From Dicyema japonicum (taxonomy: Eukaryota; Dicyemida; Rhombozoa; Dicyemidae), in NCBI GenBank assembly GCA_011109175.1, contig RDEW01000067.1:127609-191608 (forward strand): DNA of 64,000 bases, in the 5' to 3' direction. Below are positions 9,300 to 20,440 of this stretch, piece by piece. The notes beneath the pieces were generated by a model. That model saw only the letters and a program-made list of their open reading frames with translations, made no database searches and had not been told where the DNA came from. Both the position numbers and the translations under genes were made by a program. Numbering within the stretch: position 1 is the stretch's first letter; each line of letters starts with the position of its first letter.

Positions 9300-11130
9300 T
9301 TTTATTTAAAACTGCCATCCATCCAAAGTGGACTCCGCCGACATTATCGACGTTGTGTTGCCTCTCATAATTGCAACAGAGATCAACTGGAGTAGCCACC
9401 GGGTCTCAAGTGCGTCGTGGCTTTTTAGTGTAGCTAGGCGTCCAAGTTTATTAAACGAAGCTATCTCACACTTATTCCCCAGTTGTCTCAACAACAATGA
9501 GGTAGAACGTAAATCGGTCGCGTAGCGCTTAGTATTTCTTCTCCTTTGCCCTCATTTTTCCCCTTTCGAAATACAGTGTGGCTACCGCGCTCCCGACAAT
9601 GTTGGACGGGCAAAGCGTGTCGACACAAGTAGCGTCCCAGACCAAAGGTTTCCCCTCTTCGAATGGAAAATTGTGATCCCGTAGGGACGTTTTCCGTCTC
9701 CTCTGTCCAGGCCGACAGGTTCTAGTATGGCTGGGTATCCGCAGACTCCAGGGCTCGCTTGTCAATTCCGTTGATCGCCTTGTGTCTTGGGAATCGTCCT
9801 GCACTTCTTCGACAAGAAAGGGCATGGAGTCCATAACAATCGACGGTTGCGCCACATCGGGATTTGTGGGTCCGGAAATCTCCAGTCAAAGTCTAGTGGA
9901 GATGCCGATGCGGATAGTATCGTCGTCAAGGTGGGTCCCGACACTGCCAACTGGGAGTGCATTGATTCATGCGCCACTCGATTCGCATCTTCCAGTAATT
10001 AGACAGGCATGTCTGTGTTGGTTTGATTGATTCAGAAGCCTCTCATATTTATCCTCGCAGATGGTCCTGTAACGATCTTTCTGCTCAGGCATAATGCTCC
10101 ATCTCTGTGATTTCAGATGATTCTGTTTGGAGTTGGAGAATCATCCTGATCAGCAGTCGGCTGGAGCCCAAAGAGGATAGATAAGCAGGGCAAGCCTGAT
10201 CTTTCGTTGAAGAGATTCCCAGTCCGCCCAGGCTAACAGGTAGGGTCGCTTGGTCCCACCCTTGGTCGTCAAATTTCACATTTGTGATACGTTCAATAGT
10301 ACTCCGGAAAAAGGAATCGATAGCATCGAGCTGTTGCATTTTCAAGTAGCAAGGTGCCCCCCGAAGAACGTAGTTCAGTTTCTGTGCTGATAAGGCGTTT
10401 CTCAGGAGGAATAGGGAGGTGTCTGCGTCCAGCATCTCCAGACGTCTGAATGTTGTTTTTAGTTTATGTTCTTTTGTTACTGATTCCAGCATCAGTAAGA
10501 GAGCATCCAAGTATTTCCAGTTGTTCTGATTTGGTTTCTGTGGATTCCGGAATGATTTCTCTGAACATACCAAGGATCAGATCCCATTCAGACTGTGGAA
10601 ATCCAAAGTTGGTTACTTCACACTTATTGGTGTTTAGAGTTAGGCATAGGGATTCCATTTGTACTATCAGACTTTTCAAACAATCTAGTACATCCTTCGG
10701 ATGGCCGCCATGGTGCAATCATTCAAATACCATACACTCAGAGGAGTGGAACAATATCCTGTGATACGGGCAATTTTCAGGGTGAACAAGGCGGGCCCCA
10801 GTGGGTCTCTTTGTTGGATTCCAGAAGACGATGGAATGTAATATTTACCGTGTACCAGATTGGATGGTTTTCCGTACTAGATATGAATATAGCTGTACAC
10901 TGATGGGTAGTATGTGAAGCAATCCTCCAGAATTGTATCACGTCGTATCGAGTTGATGCCATTTTTAATGTCAATTTTGACGATTACGTGAGGAATGTTC
11001 ACGTTCTTTTCGGTGAATGCTGTTCGGACAGCATGAACTGCCGCTTCACAACCCTCCGGTGTGCCGACCCCTATTTGGGTTGGTTGTAGCAGTGTTATCA
11101 GCGTAGGCAGGATTGCTGGGAGATGGGACT
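9300..11130 (-). mobile_element. LINE fragment: RT core to nuclease-like C-terminal domain
   Basis: Reading the minus strand from 11130 down gives a decayed but collinear RT. QIGVGTPEGCEAAVHAVR comes first, then VKIDIKNGINSIRRD (motif A), SGIQQRDPLGPALF (motif B, 10830-10790), and YLND where YLDD is expected (motif C, mutated). Next come LNTNKCEV, LRNALSAQKLNYVLRGAP (10380), and DQGWDQATLPVSLGGLGI (10250-10200). The end is a nuclease-like domain with [20 protein letters not shown] (9600s), VVETTG and LISVAIMRGNTTSI (9400-9330). It belongs to a widespread invertebrate LINE group whose tail carries a GK.LVWD..C.DT / ETTG domain. Several frameshifts; not functional. Most of it is absent from duplication copy 2. 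Confidence 0.82.
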
Positions 11131-11740
11131 GGGAGATGGGAAGATTTTGTTCATTAAAAATGCTGGCATCTGTGCAATGAAAAAGACGTAATGCATTTGG
11201 ACTCGTCTCTAAATCTCTGCGTTGGTAAAACCGATCCTACTATTCAACTCAGCAAAATGTGGAACATTGAAAGCTGATTTTAATAGACTAGAAAGATGTG
11301 AAGATAATCAAGTGAGGAAAAAGTAAGTATCTACTTACCAAAGGACTTTAAACAGGACTCTTTATGAATTATGTGGGTCTATGCATGATGAAGTAATAAG
11401 ATATATTATTCGTATGGATGCGGTGATGCCTTGTAACCTCATTATGGAGCATTATCCAACCAAAATGAGTATGTCCAAGTTGGTGGAAGATGAAAACAGT
11501 GTATGACCTCGACGAACTGCGGAATCGTATGAGAAGTGAAGTTGCATGAAGAAATCTAATATAATAGTATAAGCGAAAAATCAATTAATTAGGTGATCTC
11601 AGCTTCTAAAATCTCCAAGATTCTTATTGAATGTTCCACCAGCGAGTTAACTCCCTTCGTAAATGCCTTTTATGTCTGCATTAGGACACACACAAACAGT
11701 TATAATATTAGTAGCATTTTCAACTAATTTTTAAAATCGA
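11131..11740. other. No recognisable gene
   Basis: About 600 bases between two LINE remnants. A minus frame at 11369-11584 is likely chance. A tandem gggagatgggactgggagatggga motif lies at about 11118-11142 at the boundary. Nothing else supported. Confidence 0.4.
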
Positions 11741-11742
11741 GT

Positions 11743-12161
11743 TTGCCCACAATAAAGTTAAAATTCGTAAAATTATTCTTTTTAAAGATAATTGTAAGTA
11801 ATTTGAGTTCAATTTCAATAAGCCTCACAAGCTTATGGAAGATTGGAAAGCATTTTGTTTTGACGGTATATAAACAATTCATTGAATCATGCATCTCCTA
11901 TGCATGTGGTATATGGGGTCCACTCATCTCTTGGACGAATGTCTTGAAGATCGAGGCTAGCCGGAGAAGAGCCTCCAAAATGAACGCTGGATCTCTGGAG
12001 AACTCCAGCCACCTATGCCTCTTGAAGCCTCGATAAGAATGAACCACGGAAGCGCCGTCGTGACTGCGAAGGTCCAGTAACTCCACCGATACGTGCTTGT
12101 GCAGGAACGAGAGAGGAGCATCGGACCAAGATGAGTCCCTGATAGAGCGTGATGGGATCAC
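11743..12161 (+). mobile_element. LINE RT C-terminal fragment
   Basis: The plus frame includes LTVYKQFIESCISYACGIWGP, the jockey-type RT thumb motif also seen at 8.8, 14.1 and 46.0 kb, followed by a basic stretch (KIEASRRRASKM). No other domains survive. It is absent from duplication copy 2. Confidence 0.65.
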
Positions 12162-12169
12162 GTGATTAG

Positions 12170-13677
12170 TTAGTTTGTGTAACCGTGGTCTCTGGTGTTA
12201 TTATTATTAATTTTGCTATTTCATCATGCAAAGGTAAACCTGACACATAGCATTGGAGAATTGTAAATGTGCTGAATTACTATTGATGAATGATAAATAT
12301 TTTGTAGAATAGAGAATTTTAAAATTCAAGTTCTAACAAACGATAAACAAAGAAGTTCACTGGGAAATGTTTACTTAAACTAATCAGACTATGAATGTGA
12401 CTGTTTACCTTTGGATTTATCAAATAGAGCATCAATCAAAGCTTATAATATAAAACACAAATATGTCGTAAAAAGCTGAATCTAACAACAACTAACAATT
12501 TCATTTTTTTCATACAAATATATGGGTTGGGAAATTCAGGTTTATTGATGTCAAGTCTCTAAGGCTGCATTTAGTTCTGTCTGTCTAATTAACCTAACGA
12601 GTAGGAGAGCGTGACGTAGTGGAGAATTCATGTATGTGAGTACTGATGGAGGTGTTATCTAGTGGAGATCTTGATGGTAGTAACAATTACTGGAATGAGA
12701 ACTTTGAGAGCCTATGTGGAGAAGGGTTTCTTGTGAACATTAGTTGGACATTAGTTAGTGGGTCCTAAGCTCGTTGAAAGTTATTTGAAGTGGCTGTTTG
12801 ACCGAAAGGGAATGGGCTAATATTCTCGAACCTGAGCTGGCTGTTTTTGCGGAGACGCTTTCCTTATAGTCTAAGGAGGAAGGCATTTCAGAAAGAGTTA
12901 TCTTTTCTTTTAATGTCGATTTTTCTAGAAATGGTTTAGCCAGCAAAAGAGAGGTTGTTGATCATAGAACCCTTATCACTGATTATCAGCAAAGCATGGC
13001 AGTTTCTCCAATTCCGAAACATGTCGGTCGTTTCAAAAACCCCTGTAGTGGTTTAACAGTCACTTGACTACAATAATAGCAACATCTCTAAGGTTAGTAG
13101 CAAATAGATAAACGCTGATCAGGGAAGTCGGCAAAATATATTAGAACCTAAGTAGATCGATAAGAATGCAAACCTCGTGGTAAAGTACAAGAAGATGTTA
13201 AACATGCAAAAGATGATTTGATCTGCGAAAAGTGGGAGTTAGTCAACAAAAGAAAACGGTCATCAAAATGCATTGTATGCTCCGGAAGATTCCACGGAAT
13301 GACCAAGAATATACTAAGCTATATTATTTCATACTGGCATTGCCAAGCATGCCTCTCTCCTGGATGAACGACTCTCTTATCTCAAAGTTTTCCCCTCCGA
13401 TAATATTCTTTAAATTCTCAAATTCTTATTGAGCTGATCTCGAACCTGGCTTATTCTAAAAGACCGGTTATTAGGATCCCCAATTGTTCAGATTATCACA
13501 TGTATTGAGAAATCCGACGACCTTGAAGACAGATATGCCTAATGTGCTTCGCCTAGTGTACACTTATTATATCTTCCATCGAAGAATAGAGAAATCAATC
13601 AAATCCGGAGTATAATTTTATTTTTTTATTTTAATAACCCAGAAATGACGAGAAAGAGGATAAAAGTTATCGTCCAA
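12170..13677. other. Unassigned stretch with a possible PHD-like scrap
   Basis: Mostly without coding signal. From 12752 on it is repeated at 26353-27277. Around 13230-13370 one plus-strand frame reads SSKCIVCSGRFHGMTK and then SYWHCQACLSPG, a Cys spacing (C-x2-C ... W-x-C-x2-C) like the PHD-type finger that some LINE ORFs carry, but it is short and broken. No confident assignment. Confidence 0.35.
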
Positions 13678-14151
13678 TTAAGTGATTCCGGTGTCCATAC
13701 CAGTCCTTTTCCTGCGGTTAGTTTTGGAATCCTGGGTTAATCTTCCTAGCGGGGAAGGTTTCTTCTCATATATTAGGCAGGCGTCCATATATAATCTGAT
13801 GTGCGGTTCGAGGAGATGGTTAGGGGACTTTGCCATCTTGAGGAAGTCTCGGTTACATTCCGTAAGGTATTCCATGATTGGGGGGACGTTTAGTGTTCTC
13901 CGCAGTAACGAGGTGGACGTCTTTTTCGATGATCTCTATAGAATCCTGAGACATCGATTTTGTAAAGTCTCCAGCTTGCTCTGTGCCGATATTGATAAGG
14001 GGGCAATCCATGCAGCACAGGCGTACTCGATACTAGGTAGTACAAACTGTTTGTATAGAAGCTCTAACGATGTGCGGGAAGATACTGGAGAGTGAGTGAA
14101 CGCCTTTAAAAATCCAATTTTCTTTTGGATCCTCGTGGTTACTAGGTTCAC
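13678..14151 (-). mobile_element. LINE RT C-terminal fragment, copy 1
   Basis: The minus frame 14151-13936 reads TTRIQKKIGFLKAF then LLYKQFVLPSIEYACAAW and SKLETLQNRCLRIL, the classic jockey-type thumb and end of RT. The frame 13875-13678 continues the tail. The plus-strand frame over it is a shadow. Repeated at 27278-27750 with a one-base difference that breaks the frame. Confidence 0.75.
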
Positions 14152-14364
14152 TTGATGGGTAAATGTGAGTAGGGGATCCAGGATGACTCCAAGTATTGAA
14201 AGGGTCTTTTTAATGGGAAGTGGGGAGTCACAATGTTATTCGTGGTTCGTCAGAGTATAATAAAACATCAATAAGTTCTCTTCTAAGCCCATAAGAGTTT
14301 ACTTAAATGAACATGGACAACAGAAAATATTATATAAGAAAGAATCATTGAAGGTGCCAGAGAT

Positions 14365-15010
14365 GTGTCGATTGTTGGATGTAATACGCTCCAAATTGTC
14401 AGAAGGTGGAATCCGTTCGCCTATGATCAGAACTGTATCTGGAAACATCAGAAGAGAGTCAAAAGTTTTTCTTTGAACGACACCGACCCCCCTCCCTTCT
14501 CAAGCGAACAACGTATCCACCATTCCATAGGACAAACGCTTAGTTTACTTGCATCTGTAGAGGACATAACAAGGGAATACTTTCCTTCGTTCCAAGCAGT
14601 AGACGGACTCGATGGACTTCGTCCCGAATATCTCAAAGACCTCATTTATAATAAAACAGGTAGCTCTGGCAACCGACTTGTCGCAACAATCACCTATCTA
14701 TTGAACAGAATGCTCTCCGTTAAACTCCCAGAAGCAATTCGCCACATTATGCCCTCTGCCAAAATACTTATTTTTGTTTAAAAGAAGGAGTCCAACCCAT
14801 TCTGGTAGGTTCTGATTTTAGTCGCTTAGCGTCAAAACTGGCGGGCAGGACAGTTCTCTCCGTCCTTTTCGAACACATGCAACCACTCCAGGTTGGGGTT
14901 GGCACTCATGAAAGTTGTAAAGAGATAATTCATGTTGTGCGGACGTTTGCATGTAATCCTGGAGAATTGCTAGTCTTACTCAGTGATAAAAGGTTATGGA
15001 CAAGTTTTTA
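14365..15010 (+). mobile_element. LINE RT N-terminal half (same family as 9300-11130), copy 1
   Basis: The plus frame contains SFQAVDGLDGLRPEYLKDLI (finger region), then ATITYLLNRMLSVKLPEAIR. After a frame break at 14780 it continues with EGVQPILVGSDFSRLASKLAG and LQVGVGTHESCKEIIHVVR up to about 15010. This aligns with the region just before motif A of the element at 9300-11130, which is on the other strand. It is truncated before the catalytic motifs. Copy 2 (27970-28369) has lost about the first 250 bases. Confidence 0.8.
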
Positions 15011-15164
15011 AAGGTCGTATTTTATGTCGCTTATATAAAATTATGTTTTATTGGACTCTAAAAATATCTATATACTAAAATACTAGCTTTTGCATCTGTC
15101 TGTCAAAAAAGGTTAGCACTTTGATTTATATTAAAATTTTATTAAGGAAAGAAAAAACAAATGG

Positions 15165-15450
15165 TCATATAGCGGCTGTCCTAATTGCGTGGCTATTGCC
15201 TTTTAGAATGGCGAGCGAGATTCGCTCAAATAACCAGCAGCGTTCACGAGGGTTTTTTAATCGTGTATAAATACGATTCCTTAGACGACTCAAGAATTTC
15301 AGCGTCGCAGGCGCAAGTAAACAAGACGTCTCTACGGCAAGTGGAACAAACAAAAAAATCCTTGGGTAGGACCGCGTACTTTTCCCGATTCAACCTCTCG
15401 GCCTTCTCTCTATTTAATAAAATACTAATTTGACAGCGAACACAGCACAT
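15165..15450 (-). mobile_element. LINE 3' end, nuclease-like domain, copy 1
   Basis: Minus frames give AERLNREKYAVLPKDF followed by VPLAVETSCLLAPATLKFLS and WLFERISLAILKGNSHA. This is the R-x-K-Y ... P-AVET ... QRISLAI-RGN pattern at the end of the LINE group described at 9300-11130. The Cys-rich alternative frame (CCVRCQ...) is a shadow. Recurs at 28493-28735 and 47265-47437. Confidence 0.72.
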
Positions 15451-15483
15451 TCTTATGACCTAAAAAAATTAATTTTCTCCGCT

Positions 15484-15545
15484 GAAATTAGCTAGAAGTG
15501 AGCGAAGCGGAGCGTAATCCCTCCTCAGGAGCTAAGTGGCTATAA
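15484..15545. other. GC-richer motif island with gcgaagcg repeats, copy 1
   Basis: In otherwise A/T-rich DNA there is gagcgaagcggagcg, a small palindrome (cctcctcaggag), and then aagcgaagcgaacgacc. An identical block sits at 47488-47549 in the third segment; copy 2 has lost it in a deletion. Function unknown. It follows the LINE 3' end and could be part of its 3' UTR or a structured RNA. Confidence 0.35.
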
Positions 15546-15834
15546 GCGAAGCGAACGACCAGGTAATTCTTAATAAATATAATTGAATTTTTTTATTATT
15601 AACACAAAAATTAAGTAAATTTAAACTGAGAGACAGTCTAAATACCATGAGTAATGCAACAAAAGTATGGAGTATTTCATTAAGTCCTTTAGCACTCACT
15701 CAACTCTTAATCATGACGTGTTAGGCAGATCCTTAAAAAAGGAAAGCCGTTTTTTCTTCACCAGAATCTCCCTCACTGGTCTCAATAGTCTTTCTTGGTC
15801 ATTATTCAACTTTGATTTTTAAGCGTGCTGCACT

Positions 15835-16260
15835 TGAATGAAGATGCTCGCCAATCGTTCAAGCGATCCCTTGTTTTTCCTTATTTGTCTTAGAACTTCA
15901 TTAAGAATTTCAGTATCCGTCCAAGGAATATTTTTTCAGAAAATTATAGTAGTCTCCCTCATGACGTTTGTCGGTTTGTTGGGCCCATTCATAGGCAGTG
16001 AACAAACAAATCCCAGAGTCCTTCGTGATTAACGTACTTATAGGTTCTATGGAATTCTCAAGGCTTTCACATAATTTTCACTGAACTTGATTTTTTTGTG
16101 GAAAACGTAAAAATTGGGGAATTTTCCCCCGATTTCGGGGTCTGACTATACTTTGTCTACAATTCCACTAGCATCTAGTGCCACCATAAACACCGTTTTA
16201 GTACCATCTCTCATCGAAAAAAGAATTTCCTAGTAGAGTTCAATTCATAGCAAATTAAAT
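15835..16260 (-). pseudogene. Unrecognised minus-strand coding remnant next to ZYG11-like gene, copy 1
   Basis: Minus-strand frames read in order GTKTVFMVALDASGIVD (about 16215-16160), YKYVNHEGLWDLF (about 16030-15990), FTAYEWAQQTDKRHEGDYY (15990-15930) and then TDTEILNEVLRQIRKNKGS to a stop at 15829 (RLASIFIQVQHA end). All three copies preserve these segments (28912-29330, 47818-48230). The frame changes suggest either short introns or decay. I do not recognise the family. It lies divergently from the ZYG11-like gene, about 210 bases away. Confidence 0.4.
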
Positions 16261-16473
16261 AATAATTCAACAGTTTTGAGTATTTTAGAATTGAATATGT
16301 ATAAAATCAGATCAAAAAATACAGGAACATTACGAGTATTTGCAGAATCGCACTTGACCCGTTATTAAATTTAATAAAATTTAATTTTTCTTATAAATAA
16401 TATTATTTTTTTTATAAAAGTCAAATAATTTTTTTAAATTAACATAATTATAAATTCAAAATTTTGTTAGAAA

Positions 16474-18821
16474 ATGGAAATACCCTCATTATATGCGCAT
16501 TGCCTTGAACATATTCGAACAGATTTTTATTTTAAAAAATGTGAAGAATTAAATGAAAAAACTAAAAACATGATTTTTAAAAGAGTATTTAAGGAACTGA
16601 TATATTCGAACGATCCATATCCAGATGAAGATCTATATGATCAATATACGTTTATAGACACGATCTCAGATGGAGTACAGAAAAATGTTTTCTGCGTTGA
16701 ATTCATTGATGACATTGACGTTAAGGATGTTGTCAAGATGATTCAAGTTTATCCGAATTTATCGAATATTAAATTATGCAAAATAACTTCATCACAAAAG
16801 AATCCTTTACTACCATTCTCACCCAATAATATCCAATCATTCTCACTTCAGAGTTATCATAACCCAGATATGCTACATTCCCTATTTATGACTGGATTTA
16901 ACAAAATAACATCCCTTGAACTTGGCTGTATACATTATAGAAAAAAAATATTTAAAAACAGCACAATTAAAATAATGGATAAACTGGAAAACATAAACTT
17001 TATGAACGTTGTAATTACTGACTTTGAAGAATTTGCTGCTAACTTAAACTGTCCAGAGGCCCCGTGGTTTAATTTATATCAAATTCAGTTGTTTTACGCA
17101 TATGAATAATTATTATGTTGTTGAAACAGATGATACTTGTAAAGTTAATTGTATTCCTCTTCTTGAAAAGACCATCAATCTTAAATTTCTCGATTTATCG
17201 GGATGTATTGTAGACATGGAAAAATTAACAAAGTTATCGATTATAATAATCATAGCTACTTAAGCAAAAAGGGATTGAAAAAAAATCATTTTTACCAACT
17301 TATAAGTTTCAATGTGAATATAAATGAATGGGTAATTTTTACGATATAATATAGATTGATAAAGAATTACTTATAAATAACTTAATCAGGCCTCTCTTCA
17401 CGTTCCAATGTGAACATAAAATGTATGAAATTTTTAATGGGATTTGCAATTCGAATTACAAATTCCGATATAAATTATTAAGTCGATTTTTGAAAGTATT
17501 TTGAACATATTAGTTTAGTTTTGTGTCTTAAACCTATGGATGAAAATGAAGATCCAGAAAATTTCTTGTAAGTGAATTGTTTTATCCAGCTTACTTTAGC
17601 CAGTATTATCAAAAACTATCAAATATCGTACTTAACCGTTGGTATGTGTTGATTTTATCTTTAGTATGATTTACGATGGTATTTGTAAAATTGTTAAGCA
17701 TTACCGATTATTTAGTTACGAAATGGTAATTTAATTTAAATTTTTAGAATGCTTGTAATTGTTTAAAGATATTTCACTTTTTAAAACCATGGGAAACATC
17801 AATTTTCGTTTGCACATTTTTATTTTAGTTGCCTTCGTTTTCATTCATTCTTAAAGGAACTTATTGTTGGTATGAAGACGATAGTTATGATTACGATTCA
17901 TGTCGTTCTATTTTAAAAGGCATGAGCATAGAATTTTTGACTTATCTTGGATATTCAGGTCTTGTGAAAGTTTAAATTAATGACGGGATAATTTTAGTAC
18001 TGCTGTGAATCTTGTGAAACATGCGACGAGAAGGGTTATGGCATATTCAATGTATTGAGATATCTTCTAGGTATTTGAAATATATTTATTTAGACGAAAA
18101 TGAAAGAAATGTGGATTTGTTTTGATTTGGATGGAATTACTCGAATTCAGAATTTTTTAGAAAGATTTCCATTAGAAGATCAAAACCATAATATCATAAT
18201 TCCAATTATTAAAGTCGTCGAAACTCTAGCTAAATTTCAAAAAGCTAGAGTTTACTTGCTACGTGTGGAATAATAGAAGATTTATTGTAAAATTAGTGTT
18301 TCATTAAAAGAAATCCTGATTACGATGAACTTAATTTTAATGCGCATTATTTTATCTACAGTTGCATGTGTCTGATATTGAGTGATCCAAATTATATTTT
18401 GCCCACATTTGAAAATTTGGATTTCGTTGATTTGAGTCCAAAAGGAATTCATTCTAAATAAAATTTGTCAATTTATAAAAGAAAATCCGTATGAAGCAGA
18501 TTGCGATATCCATAGTAGGTAATTTAATTTTCTATGTCGAAGGTCAATGATACCAACAATAAAATTGTTAAGTATGAATACAGACGAGCGAATTTGGCTT
18601 TGGGTAGTGTGGGAATTTGATAATTTAACCACTAAATATCGTTAATCTTTACTTTAATAATAGCAAATCTTTTGTGGACATGTTAGTTCCCCATAACATT
18701 ATTCAGAAAATTGAGAATATTTGTTGTCAATCCAATATGGAAGAGATCCATTCCTACGCTGCTATTTTTAGAACAAACTACAATGTTGTTATTTTTATGA
18801 TTTTAGGATTATTCATCGTAA
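16474..18821 (+). pseudogene. ZYG11/ZER1-like Cul2 ubiquitin-ligase receptor, copy 1 (frameshifted)
   Basis: ZYG11/ZER1 proteins recruit substrates to Cullin-2 ligases. Fifteen exons are inferred; introns at 17064-17088, 17233-17255, 17332-17354, 17482-17518, 17568-17589, 17642-17664, 17726-17747, 17808-17828, 17970-17997, 18071-18093, 18287-18310, 18519-18542, 18641-18663 and 18785-18806 (21-37 nt). The N-terminus SLYAHCLEHI is a perfect BC-box (SLxxxCxxxI), the Elongin-C docking motif. Leucine-rich segments follow (LGCIHYRKK, LKFLDLSGCIVDME), then ARM-like helices. The best match is DENERNVDLF, D-G-I, FLERFPLEDQNHNIIIPII and WLWVVWEF near the C-terminus, aligning with the ZER1 region around DETPDNCEMF. 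Exons 1-5 are intact. There are then indels near 17591, 18121 (2-base loss), 18250, 18440 and 18640, so this copy looks dead or badly assembled. Confidence 0.85.
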
Positions 18822-18945
18822 CATATTAAGTATTCAAGTTAACAAATCTCTTTATTAATAAATTAACAATATGTATTCATTTCTTAGTCGCCATTACAGA
18901 GGCTTGCAACTTATTATTTATTGCTAGACTGATTTTTTTTCTCTC
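18822..18945. other. Junction region of the tandem duplication
   Basis: 3' flank of the ZYG11-like gene. At 18942 it leaves the sequence shared with copies 2 and 3 (which continue cttacaaatc), has the filler ctc, and at 18946 enters the LysRS last codons. See the findings. Confidence 0.8.
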
Positions 18946-19257
18946 GTCATTTTATTCCCGCGTTAATTGTGGTTGTTACTTGAATTTTGTCAATTATTTG
19001 TGTTAATCCAACGTGTTTGCACTTTGCGTCTTCGTTGGACAAAGTCAACTTGTTTCTTAAGGAACTATGTCTTTATAGAGTTGAACAGACACTACACTCA
19101 ACATTCTTTTGTTGGAGTCGTCGATACGATGGAATGGTAGCGGATTCCTCCGGTTCTGTCAACATCCAGTGAATCCATTATGTTTGTCCGTGTCACGAGC
19201 TTAAAAATGAACGGTCTTCCCTTAGACATCGTCGTCCTGTCAAGTAATCGTATAGAC

Positions 19258-19928
19258 CAGTGTTTCCCATCCTGGGTTCCGCGAAATTTAAAGATCATTT
19301 AATAATTTTTTGGGATAAAATTGATGACGATTGTGTTCAAAGTCCATTCAAAGTGAAGTAATACCAGCAAATCTAACATCAATTCAATATTCTTATTGCT
19401 TTGACATCAGAATCCAGTCAAATCAGATATATAAAATGAACCCCTTTTTAAATTTTGGAGAGCATACATTTCAAAATACCATGATATCCCAAATGCTATA
19501 CGTAAACTATTACCTTTTCCAGCGACTTACTTATGAGAGTCAGGGTTTTCAATATATACATCGGTTCTTTTTCAATACATGCTTCATGAATTAAGGCTCT
19601 AAATGAATTAATGAATTTTTTTTGAATATTAGATCTAAAAATAAAAAAAATGAACAATGCCGAATTTGTAAATATATTATATAAATTTGCAAAAGTACCT
19701 ATACATCTACCAAAACTTCCGTGATATGAGGAGACAGTTGTTAACAATAACTCCTAACGTTACACAACTATGCTATAGTGAAAAGTTACCTCAATGTTCA
19801 TATTAAAATTATTTTTGGATATTACGATTATGTTTTATGTGAAAATTGTAATAATTGAATTGAAGAGTTTGCAAAAAATAAATTAACCCAAAAGGGTTCC
19901 GTGAGCATTTTAATGTTGAGAACCACTG
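19258..19928. mobile_element. hAT-type MITE with 8-bp target duplication (complete, 671 bp)
   Basis: The left end is cagtgtttcccatcctgg at 19258. The right end, read on the minus strand, is cagtggttctcaacatt from 19928. The terminal dozen bases match the hAT consensus CAGTGGTTCYCA. The element is flanked by identical octamers gtatagac at 19250-19257 and 19929-19936, the 8-bp duplication expected for hAT. The interior has a minus-strand transposase remnant (NSFRALIHEACIEKEP, 19747-19496) and no intact transposase, so it is non-autonomous. Confidence 0.9.
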
Positions 19929-19936
19929 GTATAGAC

Positions 19937-20440
19937 ACTAGTGGAGTCAATTCCAAAAAGTTGTGGGGTCCCTCGATTAGTAGAGTATTATAGTGGATAG
20001 GGGTAGCAGGCATTACCCAATTAGTTTGGTTAGTATTATTTTTTTTCTCGGTGTTTTTGAGGGTTATGTAAATAAAAAAATTCTTCTTAAAAAAAATAAT
20101 TTTGTTGGGCCACCATGGCACTGTGCACCACCTGAGACGGGTGAATCACAATGCGGCACTTAATTAATAAAGGAAGAGAATGGACGAGGAAAAGAAATCT
20201 TTGACCAACTATCCATTGAGATTCAAACGCATTACCGTTGTTACATTTATAACACCTTAAAATATATTTTTGGACTTTGACTGAATAAGAAAATGCGTAA
20301 TATGTGGAATGGTCTACGCGATACCTATGGGAAGCCCGTTACATTAGTCTTGAACTAAGATTAACTTGAATTATTTATTTTATTTATTTATATAAATTAA
20401 TAACATTATTAAAATTAATCAATTAATTTTTTTATCAAGT
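19937..20440. other. No recognisable gene
   Basis: About 500 bases between the MITE and the LINE tail. A minus frame at 19828-20121 spans the MITE terminus and is probably chance. A/T-rich tracts at 20340-20440. Absent from duplication copy 1. Confidence 0.4.

Larger units (their letters stand above)
3544..18942. repeat. Tandem segmental duplication, copy 1 (15.4 kb)
   Basis: This stretch recurs in direct orientation at 18946-35600. Its left end is inside the last codons of the LysRS gene (from gtcattttattcccgcg at 3544). Its right end is the T-run at 18934-18942, followed by a three-base filler (ctc) and then the second copy. It holds the TMX3-like and ZYG11-like genes and many LINE scraps. 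Relative to copy 2 it lacks about 1.15 kb at 4430 and has about 3 kb extra at 9785-12750. Confidence 0.92.

Noticed and set aside
15165-15450. Cys-rich small protein (CCVRCQ...FTCACDAE) as a zinc-finger gene
   Set aside because: It is the alternative frame of the LINE C-terminal domain with the AVET and RISLAI motifs; the Cys codons arise from that frame shift.
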